A DNA stretch of 64,000 bases from Pseudomonas sp. P7548 (GTDB lineage Bacteria; Pseudomonadota; Gammaproteobacteria; Pseudomonadales; Pseudomonadaceae). This document shows, piece after piece, positions 1 to 8,398 of the stretch (positions are counted from its first letter, which is position 1; each line of letters begins with the position of its first letter). Made by a program: the position numbers and the translations under genes. The stretch lies in contig NZ_JACARO010000001.1 in the NCBI RefSeq assembly GCF_013386585.1, positions 1 to 64,000 on the forward strand, in the 5' to 3' direction. The notes beneath the pieces were generated by a model that searched no databases, had not been told where the DNA came from, and saw nothing but the letters and a program-made list of their open reading frames with translations.

Positions 1-733
1 GTGTCAGTCAGTGCATCTGCAACTGACCCACCGCTTTCGCGAGCAAGCCCGCTCCCACATTTGTTTTGTGGTGTTCACAAGGCCGATGCCAAATTGTGGA
101 AAACAAATCTGGCTCCCCTCCAAAGCGCGACATATAGCCGCCGCAAATCCCTGTTTTGTCACAGTTTTGACTTGTCCCCATCCGCTGTGGAACCGGCTGT
201 GGGTAACGTGGGAGTAGCTGGCTGAAAGCCACTGAATACGTGGCCTGTAGCGCGGCGGTTGTTTTTTGAACAGCGGTTTTTTCGTCGCCCTTCGAGGGCT
301 TTGTCAACCTGTTTAAAGACACAGGTATATGACCGATTTATGTCCACTCAGCCTGTGGATAAGTCTGTGATTAAACTCTGGAAAGACCTCCGCAGAGGCC
401 GGAATGACTGGCCTGGAGCCATCGCTCGGTTTTCCCTTCGCGAGATGGGCCTACATACGGCCCCGCCCAGGTCAAGCAAAAAACTTTCTAAAACCGCCTG
501 CAAGCCCTGCACACAGGGGCCTGAGGCTTTTTGCACTTGCCCCCAAAGACTGTGGGCGCAGTTGTGGATAACCTGCGTGCATATGGCTGCAGGCCACGGT
601 TTATAAGGCTTTTCGAGATATGGTTAATAAATGATCAGGCTTGCATGAAGTTATACGCATAGCGGTTGCCGCCACGGCGGCGTAAGGGCATTCTGCTGGC
701 TGATTTTTTCCCGATGCCCGCAAGGAGAACACC
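1..733. other. Gene-free stretch with DnaA-box-like 9-mers
   Basis: No convincing gene is seen; the open frames have poor coding character and no ribosome binding sites. Two perfect TGTGGATAA boxes (TTATCCACA on the other strand) lie at 354-362 and 563-571. Near matches are TGTGGGTAA at 198-206, TGTGGAAAA at 95-103 and TGTGGAACC at 186-194. All read in the same orientation. The stretch is locally richer in A/T than its surroundings. It could bind DnaA, but the neighbouring genes are not those of a known Pseudomonas oriC. Confidence 0.45.
35..60. repeat. Half of a REP pair at the window edge
   Basis: The bases match the right arm of the GCGAGCAAGCCCGCTCCCAC type repeat found repeatedly further on. 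The opposite arm would lie to the left, outside the window. Confidence 0.7.
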
Positions 734-1501
734 ATGTCCGACACGCTGTTTATTACTGGCGCAACTTCCGGTTTTGGCGAGGCCTGCGCCCGCCGTTTTG
801 CCGAAGCCGGCTGGAAACTGGTGCTCACTGGCCGTCGTGCCGACCGCCTCAATGCGCTGGTCGAAGAGCTTTCCAAGCAAACCGAAGTCCACGGCCTGGT
901 GGTGGATGTGCGTGACCGCAAGGGCATGGAAGACGCCATCGCCAACCTGCCGCCGTCGTTCGCCAAGCTTCGCGGGCTGATCAACAACGCCGGCCTGGCC
1001 GTGGGCACCGACCCTGCGCCCAAGTGCAACCTCGACGATTGGGAAACCATGGTCGACACCAACATCAAGGGCCTGCTGACCACCACCAACCTGCTGCTGC
1101 CACGCCTGATCGCGCACGGCCGTGGCGCGGGCATCATCAACCTGGGTTCCATCGCCGGCAACTACCCGTACCCGGGCAGTCACGTGTATGGCGGCTCCAA
1201 GGCGTTCGTGAAGCAGTTTTCGCTAAACCTGCGTTGCGACCTGCAAGGCACCGGCGTGCGCGTGACCAACATCGAGCCAGGGTTGTGTGAGAGCGAGTTC
1301 TCGCTGGTGCGCTTTGGCGGTGACCAGGCGCGTTACGACGCGACTTATGCCGGTGCCGAGCCGATCCAGCCGCAGGACATTGCCGACACGATCTTCTGGG
1401 TCATGAACACTCCGGCGCATGTGAACATCAACCGGTTGGAGCTGATGCCGGTGAGCCAGACCTGGGCTGGGTTTGCAATTGAGCGTGGGGCCAAGGCTTA
1501 A
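734..1501 (+). CDS. SDR-family NAD(P)-dependent oxidoreductase (YdfG-like)
   Basis: This is a classical short-chain dehydrogenase of 255 residues. The nucleotide-binding TGxxxGxG motif is at residues 8-15, NNAG follows around residue 85, and the catalytic YxxxK is Tyr152/Lys156 with the serine about 13 residues earlier. The overall sequence resembles YdfG, an NADP-dependent 3-hydroxy acid/serine dehydrogenase, but the substrate cannot be read from sequence. AAGGAG lies 8 bases before the ATG, supporting the start. It stands alone between a gene-free stretch and a REP pair. Confidence 0.88.
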   Translation: MSDTLFITGATSGFGEACARRFAEAGWKLVLTGRRADRLNALVEELSKQTEVHGLVVDVRDRKGMEDAIANLPPSFAKLRGLINNAGLAVGTDPAPKCNLDDWETMVDTNIKGLLTTTNLLLPRLIAHGRGAGIINLGSIAGNYPYPGSHVYGGSKAFVKQFSLNLRCDLQGTGVRVTNIEPGLCESEFSLVRFGGDQARYDATYAGAEPIQPQDIADTIFWVMNTPAHVNINRLELMPVSQTWAGFAIERGAKA

Positions 1502-1515
1502 GACCGCGCCGCGCC

Positions 1516-1590
1516 CATCGCAGGCAAGCCAGCTCCCACACTTGGATTTGTGAATACATTCAAATGTGGGAGCTGGCTTGCCTGCGATGG
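1516..1590. repeat. REP pair (AGCTGGC class)
   Basis: Two 25-base arms in inverted orientation, CATCGCAGGCAAGCCAGCTC and its complement, are separated by about 24 bases. The pair sits just before the CDF transporter gene. Confidence 0.9.
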
Positions 1591-1682
1591 CGTCATATCG
1601 GTCAAAAACAGGCCATAAGGTACACTCCCCTCCTGAAAACCCCTCCGCACTGTGCGGATTTAAGGTTTTGACGGGAGGAAAT

Positions 1683-2588
1683 GTGAGTAACCGAGGTGAG
1701 CAGGCACTGCTCAAGCAATCAACGATCCTGATGTTCGCCGTCGCGATCGCCGGGATTGTCACGGGTGTGGTCTCTGGCGCCCAGTCCATTCTGTTCGACG
1801 GCTTTTTCTCGCTGATCGCCACCGCCATCAAGGTGTTGATGCTGATCACGGCCAAGCTGATCGCCAAGAAAAGCAACGAGCGCTTCCAGTTCGGCTATTG
1901 GCACCTGGAACCCATGGTGTTGCTGATCGAAGGCAGTTTCCTGTTGTTGATCGCCATCTATGCATTCCTCAACGGCGTGTTCGGCATTATCAATGGCGGG
2001 CGCGACATCGAGTTGGGGCTGGTGATCATTTATGCGGCGGTCTTCACCGTCGTGGAATTCGCCTACTTCTTCTACGTGCGCTATCGCAATCGCACACTCA
2101 AGTCTTCGCTGATCCAGTTCGATAACATCAGCTGGCTGGTGGACGCGATGCTGTCGATAGGCTTGCTGATCAGCTTTTTAGCGGCACTGTTGCTCAAGTC
2201 CCAGGGCTACGGCGAGTGGGCGGTGTATGTCGACCCGTTGATCCTGATCCTGCTGGCCCTGAGCATGCTCGCGCCGGCGCTGAAGATCCTGCGCCCGGCC
2301 TTGCGCGAGGTGCTGGGGATTGCCCCGGACCAGTTGGATGACAAGGTGCGCGAAGTGATGGAAGCGGCCCAGGCCAAGCATGGTTTCGACGACTACGTGT
2401 CTTACGTGCAAAAGCACGGGCGGGCGCGGTTTATCGAGATTCATGTGGTGTTGCCGGCGGATTACCCGGTGGACAACGTCGCGACCCTCGACGGGCTGCG
2501 CGAAGAGATATCCACAGGGCTGGGGAAACCGGATGCGGCGCGCTGGTTGACCATCAGCTTTACCGGGGATCGCAAGTGGATTGCGTGA
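1683..2588 (+). CDS. Cation diffusion facilitator (CDF) transporter
   Basis: A 301-residue inner-membrane protein of the CDF family, which exports divalent metal ions (Zn, Fe, Co, Cd or Mn) in exchange for protons. About six hydrophobic segments fill the first 210 residues, with an early conserved LFDG-type stretch. The hydrophilic tail of about 90 residues fits the usual cytoplasmic dimerisation domain. The start is taken as GTG at 1683 because GGGAGG lies just upstream; an upstream in-frame ATG at 1566 would put REP sequence into the protein. The metal specificity is unknown. Confidence 0.85.
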   Translation: MSNRGEQALLKQSTILMFAVAIAGIVTGVVSGAQSILFDGFFSLIATAIKVLMLITAKLIAKKSNERFQFGYWHLEPMVLLIEGSFLLLIAIYAFLNGVFGIINGGRDIELGLVIIYAAVFTVVEFAYFFYVRYRNRTLKSSLIQFDNISWLVDAMLSIGLLISFLAALLLKSQGYGEWAVYVDPLILILLALSMLAPALKILRPALREVLGIAPDQLDDKVREVMEAAQAKHGFDDYVSYVQKHGRARFIEIHVVLPADYPVDNVATLDGLREEISTGLGKPDAARWLTISFTGDRKWIA

Positions 2589-2610
2589 GGTCAGTCAAAC
2601 GGAGTTGACG

Positions 2611-2695
2611 CCTTCGCGAGCAAGCCCGCTCCCACATTCGACCGCAGTCCAAGGATGGACTCGGTCAAAATGTGGGAGCGGGCTTGCTCGCGAAG
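2611..2695. repeat. REP pair (AGCGGGC class)
   Basis: Arms CTTCGCGAGCAAGCCCGCTC and its complement are separated by about 36 bases between the convergent CDF and epimerase genes. Confidence 0.9.
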
Positions 2696-2707
2696 AGGCC
2701 CTGGAAG

Positions 2708-3817
2708 TCACCCCAAATGCTGGATCAACCCCTGATAACAGGTCGCCAAATGATAAGGCGTGGTCGACGGCATATCCCGCCGGCTGACAAGCCCCTGATC
2801 ATTCAGGCACTCATTCCAACCCTTTTCATGCAAGAACCGCAGTTGCAGCGCGCGTAACTGACGCTGCAGCACCGCTTCGCTGTTCGGCCGCAAGGTCAGT
2901 GCCCGCAAATACTCGGCCTGGGCCCAGATACGCTGCGTGCCGTCGCGCACGGTGCCGTCCAGGGCCAGCATGCCGCTGACGGCCCCCGTCACGTTATCCA
3001 CACCCGTTTGTTCGGCGTAGGCAAACGCGCGGGTCAATGACGCATGCAGTGGCGTGCCGCGCAGCACGTCCGACGATTCCAGCAAAAAGAACCACTCGAA
3101 TTGGTGGCCCGGTTCAAACCAGTTATCCACAGCGCCCAGCGGTTTTTCCATCATCACGCCATGCTGGCGGTCGATGAAACGCTGCTGCATGGCCGTCGCC
3201 AAGGCCAGCAACGCCGCTTGCACGTCGGCATCGTCACGCACCGCGAGGGTGGCGAGGAAACCCTCGGCCAGGTGCATCAACGGGTTCTGCAGCGGGCCGG
3301 ATTTGAGGGACGACCAATTGCGTTCGAGCACCGCTTCGTACAGGCCGTCGCCGGTGGCAAAGCGCTGCGCAACCACTTCCAGGGCGGCGTTGAGCACCGA
3401 CTCCACCAACGGTTCACGCACTTTGGCCCAGTAGTGGGCACAGGCGAAGATGATGAAGGCGTGGGTGTAGAGGTCTTTGCGCTTGTCCAGCGGCTTGCCG
3501 GCCGGGTCGATGCTGTAGAACCAGCCGCCGTGTTCGGCATCGTGGAAATGCCGTTGCAAGGACCGGAACAGCGCAGCGGCGCGCTCCTCGGCAAACTCGG
3601 CGCCGGTTTCGCCGATCAGGCTGGCGAACAGGTACAACTGCCGGGCGCAGGCCATGGCGCGGTAGCGTTGCGGGGGCAGCGGCTGATGATCGGCGTCCAG
3701 TGCCTCATAGGGCAAGGCCAGGTCGGCATTCCAGCCCGGGCCCTGCCAGAGCGGCACGATCAGGCTGTGGAAGTGCGTGAGCACGGCGTTCAAGGCGGAG
3801 TTTGGAGCGGTGGGCAT
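2708..3817 (-). CDS. AGE-family epimerase/isomerase
   Basis: The 369-residue product resembles the N-acylglucosamine 2-epimerase superfamily, an alpha6/alpha6 barrel group that interconverts sugars such as mannose, fructose and glucose or N-acyl hexosamines. Visible family features include an N-terminal FHSLIVPLW segment, an RAMACARQLYLFA helix, a GGWFYSID loop and a GHQFEWFFLL segment carrying the usual catalytic histidine. The length is typical of bacterial mannose isomerase/YihS-like members. No signal peptide is seen, so it is probably cytoplasmic. It appears monocistronic. Confidence 0.8.
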   Translation of the reverse strand: MPTAPNSALNAVLTHFHSLIVPLWQGPGWNADLALPYEALDADHQPLPPQRYRAMACARQLYLFASLIGETGAEFAEERAAALFRSLQRHFHDAEHGGWFYSIDPAGKPLDKRKDLYTHAFIIFACAHYWAKVREPLVESVLNAALEVVAQRFATGDGLYEAVLERNWSSLKSGPLQNPLMHLAEGFLATLAVRDDADVQAALLALATAMQQRFIDRQHGVMMEKPLGAVDNWFEPGHQFEWFFLLESSDVLRGTPLHASLTRAFAYAEQTGVDNVTGAVSGMLALDGTVRDGTQRIWAQAEYLRALTLRPNSEAVLQRQLRALQLRFLHEKGWNECLNDQGLVSRRDMPSTTPYHLATCYQGLIQHLG

Positions 3818-3892
3818 TGGCTGGCGTCGTCACGGCAGGGGTGTAGGCGCGCATGGTAGCAGGGTTGGGTTCTATGGTGTCTGTGGGGCCGC

Positions 3893-3966
3893 TATCGCAG
3901 GCAAGCCAGCTCCCACATTTGATTGGGTTCGCAGATCAAAATGTGGGAGCTGGCTTGCCTGCGATG
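3893..3966. repeat. REP pair (AGCTGGC class)
   Basis: Arms TATCGCAGGCAAGCCAGCTC and its near-perfect complement lie just downstream of ureJ. Confidence 0.9.
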
Positions 3967-3988
3967 AGGCCCTGACAGGCGCCGCAAA

Positions 3989-4561
3989 TCAGCCCGCCAG
4001 CAACCAAACCCCAGTCGCCGCCGAAGCCGCCCCAGCCACCCGTACCAACGGCGCCGCCGCTGCTGGCAGGAAGCGCACCACGGCATAACCGGCAGCGTGC
4101 AACACGGCGGTCGCGCCGACAAACCCGGCCGCATACGCCCAAGGGCTGGACATGTCCGGCAGTTCAAGGCCATGGGCTACGCCGTGGAACAAGGCAAACA
4201 ATGCCGTCGCCCCCACCGCCACGAACAACGGCGGGCGAACGGCCAAGGCCACCGCCAGGCCCAGTGCGAGCACCGAGGCGGCGATCCCGCTTTCCAGGGC
4301 CGGCAGTTCCAGGCCTTCAAAGCCCAGCAGACCGCCGACCAGCATGGTGCCGACGAACGCACACGGCAGGGCCCAGCGCGCATTGCCTTTTTGCTGTGCC
4401 GCCCACAGGCCGACAGCGACCATGGCCAGCAAGTGATCAATACCGCCCAGCGGGTGGCTGATGCCGGCCACCAGCCCGTTATCGCCATGCCCGGGGTGAG
4501 CGAAGGCGAGGGCAGGGGCGAGCAGCAGGGCGGCGGTTGCGAGAAGTTTGTTGAGACCCAT
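3989..4561 (-). CDS. ureJ: HupE/UreJ family nickel permease
   Basis: A 190-residue membrane protein with an N-terminal signal-like segment, then HPGHG at residues 22-26 and HPLGGIDHLLAM, the histidine-rich metal signature of HupE/UreJ proteins. About six further hydrophobic segments follow. Members bring nickel to hydrogenase or urease; here the gene follows ureG by 23 bases, so urease supply is the natural role. AAAGGAG lies upstream of the ATG. It is the last gene of the ureE-F-G-J operon. Confidence 0.88.
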   Translation of the reverse strand: MGLNKLLATAALLLAPALAFAHPGHGDNGLVAGISHPLGGIDHLLAMVAVGLWAAQQKGNARWALPCAFVGTMLVGGLLGFEGLELPALESGIAASVLALGLAVALAVRPPLFVAVGATALFALFHGVAHGLELPDMSSPWAYAAGFVGATAVLHAAGYAVVRFLPAAAAPLVRVAGAASAATGVWLLAG

Positions 4562-4584
4562 GACAGGCTCCTTTCAGGGTGGGA

Positions 4585-5199
4585 TCAGGCTGCAGTCAGC
4601 AGGCCCTGACGTTCGATAAAGGCGACGATGTCATCCAGGCCGACACCGGTTTTCTGGTTGCTGAACACAAACGGCTTGCCGTTGCGCATGCGCGTGGTGT
4701 CGCTGTTCATCAGCTCCAGCGATGCACCGACCAACGGCGCCAGGTCGATCTTATTGATCACCAGCAAGTCGGATTTGCAGATACCCGGGCCACCCTTGCG
4801 TGGCAGCTTGTCGCCGGCCGACACATCAATCACGTAGATGGTCAGGTCCGACAGCTCCGGGCTGAAGGTGGCCGACAGGTTGTCGCCACCGGACTCCACC
4901 AGGATCAGGTCCAGGCCGGGAAAGCGCCGGTTGAGCTGGTCGACGGCTTCCAGGTTGATCGACGCATCCTCGCGGATCGCGGTGTGCGGGCAGCCGCCGG
5001 TTTCCACGCCGATGATGCGCTCGGGCGCCAGGGCCTGGTTGCGCACCAGGAAGTCGGCGTCTTCACGGGTATAGATGTCGTTGGTGACCACGGCCAGGTT
5101 GTAGCGATCGCGCAGGGCCAGGCACAGGGCCAGGGTCAGCGCGGTCTTGCCGGAGCCCACCGGGCCGCCGATGCCGACGCGCAGGGGTTGTGTGTTCAT
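4585..5199 (-). CDS. ureG: Urease accessory GTPase UreG
   Basis: UreG (204 residues) is the SIMIBI-class GTPase that hydrolyses GTP to drive nickel insertion into apo-urease with UreD and UreF. The P-loop [11 protein letters not shown] is near residues 9-19. The metal-binding Cys-Pro-His sits in [13 protein letters not shown], and [10 protein letters not shown] provides the guanine-binding motif. The ATG at 5199 is chosen over an upstream TTG because TTGGAG precedes it at normal spacing. It follows ureF with 24 bases between the genes. Confidence 0.95.
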   Translation of the reverse strand: MNTQPLRVGIGGPVGSGKTALTLALCLALRDRYNLAVVTNDIYTREDADFLVRNQALAPERIIGVETGGCPHTAIREDASINLEAVDQLNRRFPGLDLILVESGGDNLSATFSPELSDLTIYVIDVSAGDKLPRKGGPGICKSDLLVINKIDLAPLVGASLELMNSDTTRMRNGKPFVFSNQKTGVGLDDIVAFIERQGLLTAA

Positions 5200-5223
5200 G
5201 TGCTTCTCCAAGGTAATGGGGCT

Positions 5224-5898
5224 CTAGGAACGAAACAGGCGGCTGTACTGGCGCTCATGGGCCATGCACGCCAGGGACAGGCCGAATGCGGCGCTGCCGA
5301 TGTGGTTCAGATCGATGCGCCCCGCGTCCTGCTGGGCTTGCTGCAATAAGGGCAGCAGCTCACTGGTCAGGCGCTGAGCCGCTTGTTGCCCCAGGGGCAG
5401 GGTTTTCATCAATACGGCCAACTGGTTTTCCAGCCAGCTCCACAGCCACGCGGCCAAGGCGTCTTCGGGGCTGATGTGCCAGGCGCGGGCGGCCAGGGCC
5501 CAGCCGAGCGCCAAGTGCGGTTCGGCCTGTTGTTCAAGAACGCGGCGTGCGGCGGTGTCGAGTTCGGGCAAACCGTTTAACAGCTGCTGCAGGGAGTAGC
5601 CCATCTGACGGCTCTCTTGATACAACTCGCGGGTCTCACGACTGGCGCGGTGTTCCTCGCACAACTGCGTCAGGCGCGGCCAGTCCTGCTCGGCGGCGGC
5701 ACAGCAATGGGCGAGCAGCAACGGTGCTTCGAAACGGGCCAGGTTGAGCAGCAACTGGTCGCTGATCCAGCGTCGGGCGCTGGCCGCATCGCTGACGCGG
5801 CCATTCTCCACCGCCATCTCCAGGCCCTGGGAATAGCTGTAACCGCCAATCGGCAATTGCGGGCTGGCCAGGCGCAGTAGCGCCCACGCTGGGTTCAT
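5224..5898 (-). CDS. ureF: Urease accessory protein UreF
   Basis: UreF (224 residues) is the all-helical scaffold that joins UreD and UreG to apo-urease and gates nickel delivery. The N-terminal LLRLASPQLPIGGYSYSQGLE is a hallmark of the family, and the protein is typical in length. Its ATG overlaps the ureE stop by 4 bases, indicating translational coupling. Confidence 0.94.
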   Translation of the reverse strand: MNPAWALLRLASPQLPIGGYSYSQGLEMAVENGRVSDAASARRWISDQLLLNLARFEAPLLLAHCCAAAEQDWPRLTQLCEEHRASRETRELYQESRQMGYSLQQLLNGLPELDTAARRVLEQQAEPHLALGWALAARAWHISPEDALAAWLWSWLENQLAVLMKTLPLGQQAAQRLTSELLPLLQQAQQDAGRIDLNHIGSAAFGLSLACMAHERQYSRLFRS

Positions 5899-6395
5899 AG
5901 GCGTACGCCGAACTGGTGCAGCTTGGGCGGGTAGTTGAAGTCTTCATCGCCATGGCGTGAATGGTGATGGCCACCGCCATAGGCGCCGTGTTCCGGCTGG
6001 AACGGTGCTTCGATGGTTTCGGTGGTGGCGCCCAGTTGTTCGAGCATGGCCTTGAGTACGTAATCGTCGAGCAGGCGCAGCCAGCCGTCGCCGACTTGCA
6101 GCGCTACGTGCCGGTTGCCCAGGTGATAGGCGGCGCGGGTCAGCTCAAAGGCGCTGCTGCAGGTGACGTGCAGCAGTTGTTCAGGGCGTGCGCGCACGCG
6201 TACGACACGTCCGTCTTCGGCTTGTAGGAATTCGCCATCGTGCAGCGGCGGCTGGCCGCGCTCCAGGAACAGGCCGACGTCTTCGCCATCGGCACTGAAA
6301 CAGCGCAGGCGGCTTTTGCTGCGGGCTTCGAAATTCAGCAGCAGTTCAGCGGCCCAGAGGGCTTGGGGGGCGATTCGGCGGTGGATCACCAGCAT
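5895..6395 (-). CDS. ureE: Urease nickel metallochaperone UreE
   Basis: UreE (166 residues) binds nickel and hands it to the UreG/UreF/UreD complex. The C-terminus carries the histidine-rich tail GGGHHHSRHGDED typical of the metal-storing form, and the central HLGNRHVALQV matches the conserved metal site. The ATG at 6395 gives the normal family length and is preceded by GGAAG. A longer frame extends to 6500, but that part covers the candidate promoter. It is the first gene of the ureE-F-G-J operon. Confidence 0.94.
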   Translation of the reverse strand: MLVIHRRIAPQALWAAELLLNFEARSKSRLRCFSADGEDVGLFLERGQPPLHDGEFLQAEDGRVVRVRARPEQLLHVTCSSAFELTRAAYHLGNRHVALQVGDGWLRLLDDYVLKAMLEQLGATTETIEAPFQPEHGAYGGGHHHSRHGDEDFNYPPKLHQFGVRL

Positions 6396-6431
6396 CAGGA
6401 AGCTTCCAGCTAAGAGCGATGAAAGAGCTAG

Positions 6432-6447
6432 AGCAAGGGCCTTGCCA
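6432..6447 (-). promoter_or_regulatory. Sigma54-type promoter of ureEFGJ
   Basis: Read on the minus strand the bases are TGGCAAGGCCCTTGCT. GG and GC are exactly 10 bases apart, as in the TGGCACG-N4-TTGCW consensus, with a single mismatch in the -24 element. Transcription would begin near 6421, about 25 bases before the ureE start. Confidence 0.6.
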
Positions 6448-6524
6448 ATCACGCCGGGGAGTGGGATTTCCCTGTAGGCAGGCACGGACGTGCCACCCAA
6501 TAGGGCGTCAGGCGATTCGTTGAG

Positions 6525-6541
6525 TGTTTCAAAATGGTGCG
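6525..6541. promoter_or_regulatory. NtrC-like upstream site
   Basis: TGTTTCAAAATGGTGCG matches 13 of 17 positions of the classic enteric glnA NtrC site (TGCACCAAAATGGTGCA), with one half-site strong and the other weak. It lies about 100 bases upstream of the predicted ureE start point, the usual distance for a sigma54 activator. Confidence 0.4.
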
Positions 6542-6734
6542 TTCCTGGATTTATAGCACCGGATCTGGGCGTTTTGCGTTGAGAACGGCTCTGCGCTGCA
6601 TGAAGTTTCTTTCATCTATTTCGAGCTGGTGTTTTTACGGATTTGTCCTACGCGGTATGGGGATATTCCGTTCATGGCGTTAGGCGGGGGTTCTTTAGGC
6701 TGTGCGCCGTGTTTAATCCACTGCGACGTTCATC

Positions 6735-7241
6735 ATGTTTCGATCAATTTTGTGTTTAGTCATTGTCAGTCTGTCTTTCTTCACGGCTTCGGCCTCGGCC
6801 AATGTTCAACCCCGCACCGCGTTCGGCGCTTCACTGCAGGGCATAAAACCCACCTCCATTGACGACGTCATCGATCGTGCCCACGAGTTTTTGGGTACGC
6901 CGTATAAATGGGGCGGGACCTCGGCGGAGCAGGGTTTCGATTGCAGCAGCTTGCTGGTCTATTTGTTCAAGACGCAAGCCAATATCCAGATCCCACGCAC
7001 GACGGCGGCCATGCACCGTTCAACGGCACAGACCATCAAGCGTGGGGCGCTCAAGCCCGGGGACGCGGTGTTTTTCAAGGGTAACGGGCGCGGTCAGGTC
7101 AGCCATGTCGGCCTTTACATCGGGCAGGGCAAGTTCATTCATTCGCCACGTACGGGCAAGAACGTGCGTATCGATTCGTTGAGTAATAGTTACTGGAACA
7201 AGCACTACACCACCGCCAAACGCTTTCACACGTCGGGATGA
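6735..7241 (+). CDS. Secreted NlpC/P60 (C40) cysteine peptidase
   Basis: The 168-residue product has a signal peptide (about residues 1-22) and one NlpC/P60 domain, the fold that cleaves gamma-D-glutamyl links in peptidoglycan stem peptides. The catalytic cysteine is Cys70 in FDCSSLLVY, the histidine is His124 in SHVGLYIG, and the third polar residue is His136 in KFIHSP. The length fits the small Spr/MepS-like hydrolases. No lipobox is evident, so it is probably free in the periplasm. It is divergent from ureE and convergent with the DesT-like gene. Confidence 0.88.
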   Translation: MFRSILCLVIVSLSFFTASASANVQPRTAFGASLQGIKPTSIDDVIDRAHEFLGTPYKWGGTSAEQGFDCSSLLVYLFKTQANIQIPRTTAAMHRSTAQTIKRGALKPGDAVFFKGNGRGQVSHVGLYIGQGKFIHSPRTGKNVRIDSLSNSYWNKHYTTAKRFHTSG

Positions 7242-7246
7242 CCGGC

Positions 7247-7879
7247 TTACTCGGTGCTGCCCAGGCCTTGCCAGTGCTTGAGGCCAATGAAGATGAAGCG
7301 CAATTGCTGGGTGATTTTTGCCTGGGGCGTGAGGTGGGCCGGTAGCGCCTGGGCCGGTGGGTCGATGATATCGGGCAGGGTGGCGAACACGCTCTTGACG
7401 ATCAGGTCGGCCATCACATGCAAGCCTTCGGCATCCAGGTGCTGGAGCTTGGGCATCAGCGTGAGGTCGGCCGCCAGGTCGCGGGTGATGTCTTCGCGCA
7501 ACGCACCAATGGCTTGGCGCACGGCAAGGCTGCCACCGTACTGTTCGCGGGCGAGGAACAGGAACTGGGAGCGGTTGGCCGACACTACATCGAGGAAGAT
7601 CCGCACGGACGCATCGATGATCCCGCCCATCACGAATTCGTTGTGACGTACCAGGCGAATCGTCGCGCGGAAGGTCTGGCCGACTTCACTGACCAGCACC
7701 AACCCGAGCTGGTCCATGTCGTCAAAGTGGCGGTAGAACCCGGTGGGCACGATGCCCGCAGTCTTCGCCACTTCGCGCAGGCTCAGGCTGCCAAACCCAC
7801 GGCCACACTCCATCAGATGGCGGGCTGCGTCCATCAAGGCGAGGCGGGTCTGTTGCTTCTGTTCGGCGCGGGGCAGCAT
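7247..7879 (-). CDS. desT: TetR-family regulator, DesT/FabR-like
   Basis: A 210-residue TetR regulator whose N-terminal helix-turn-helix (residues about 20-60, with LSLREVAKTAGIVPTGFYRHF) closely resembles DesT of P. aeruginosa, which senses the unsaturated/saturated acyl-CoA ratio and represses the DesCB desaturase and fabAB. Position supports this: I recall PAO1 desT lying beside ureE, as it nearly does here. The ATG at 7879 begins at MLPRAEQ; a longer frame to 7915 has no better start. The desCB genes themselves are not present beside it. Confidence 0.75.
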   Translation of the reverse strand: MLPRAEQKQQTRLALMDAARHLMECGRGFGSLSLREVAKTAGIVPTGFYRHFDDMDQLGLVLVSEVGQTFRATIRLVRHNEFVMGGIIDASVRIFLDVVSANRSQFLFLAREQYGGSLAVRQAIGALREDITRDLAADLTLMPKLQHLDAEGLHVMADLIVKSVFATLPDIIDPPAQALPAHLTPQAKITQQLRFIFIGLKHWQGLGSTE

Positions 7880-7984
7880 GGCGAGCGGGCTTTGTCGGCA
7901 AGTACAGCGACGCACTCTAGCAAAACCGCTTTGCTGGCGTCGAACTTGGCGGGGGTGGTGCGAGGCGCGATCTATATAAAAGCA

Positions 7985-8013
7985 AAAGCCCGATCGGCAG
8001 ATCGGGCTTTTTT
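7985..8013. terminator. Bidirectional rho-independent terminator
   Basis: A perfect 8-base stem GCCCGATC/GATCGGGC (7988-7995 and 8000-8007) has a 4-base loop. It is flanked by A's on the left and six T's on the right, so it can stop transcription both ways. It lies 17 bases past the end of the minus-strand repeat-protein gene. Confidence 0.85.
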
Positions 8014-8029
8014 CTGGGCCACCACGGGC

Positions 8030-8398
8030 TTAGCTCTGAGCTTGATGCAGTTCTTGCAGGCGGTCTGCACCACCTTCGGCAACACCGTCGGTGTAAGCGC
8101 GTTTGTTGGCTTGTTCAGCACCGCCTTCAACCAGGCCTTTCTGTTCCAGGCGATCACGGCCACCTTCAGCAACACCTTCGGTGTAGGCGCGTTTGTTGGC
8201 TTGTTCCGAACCGTTTTCAGCAACGCCTTTGGCGTAGTCGCGGTTCTCTTCTTCTTGCGAACCGCTGCGAGCCAGGGTCTGGCTGGACTGAACGGCTTGC
8301 GCTTTGTTCTGTGGGGTGGCCTGTTCGGCGGCTGGCAGGGCGAAGGCACTGGAAGCCAGGACAGACAGCAGGACGGTAGCGAGTACTTGGCGTTTCAT
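8030..8398 (-). CDS. Small secreted repeat protein of unknown function
   Basis: A 122-residue product with a clear signal peptide ending near ALPAA at residue 24. The mature part contains two close copies of EQANKRAYTxGVAEGGxDRL and a degenerate third copy (ENRDYAKGVAENGSEQ), rich in Gly, Glu, Ala and Arg with no cysteine. I do not recognise the family. AAGGAG lies 7 bases before the ATG at 8398; an extension to 8593 lacks a signal peptide. The repeats are alike at DNA level, so the number of units may vary between strains. It is likely periplasmic or extracellular. Confidence 0.7.
   Translation of the reverse strand: MKRQVLATVLLSVLASSAFALPAAEQATPQNKAQAVQSSQTLARSGSQEEENRDYAKGVAENGSEQANKRAYTEGVAEGGRDRLEQKGLVEGGAEQANKRAYTDGVAEGGADRLQELHQAQS

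Noticed and set aside
6481..6494. GGCACGGACGTGCC as an NtrC site
   Set aside because: The half-sites are too close (GCAC-N4-GTGC rather than N7).
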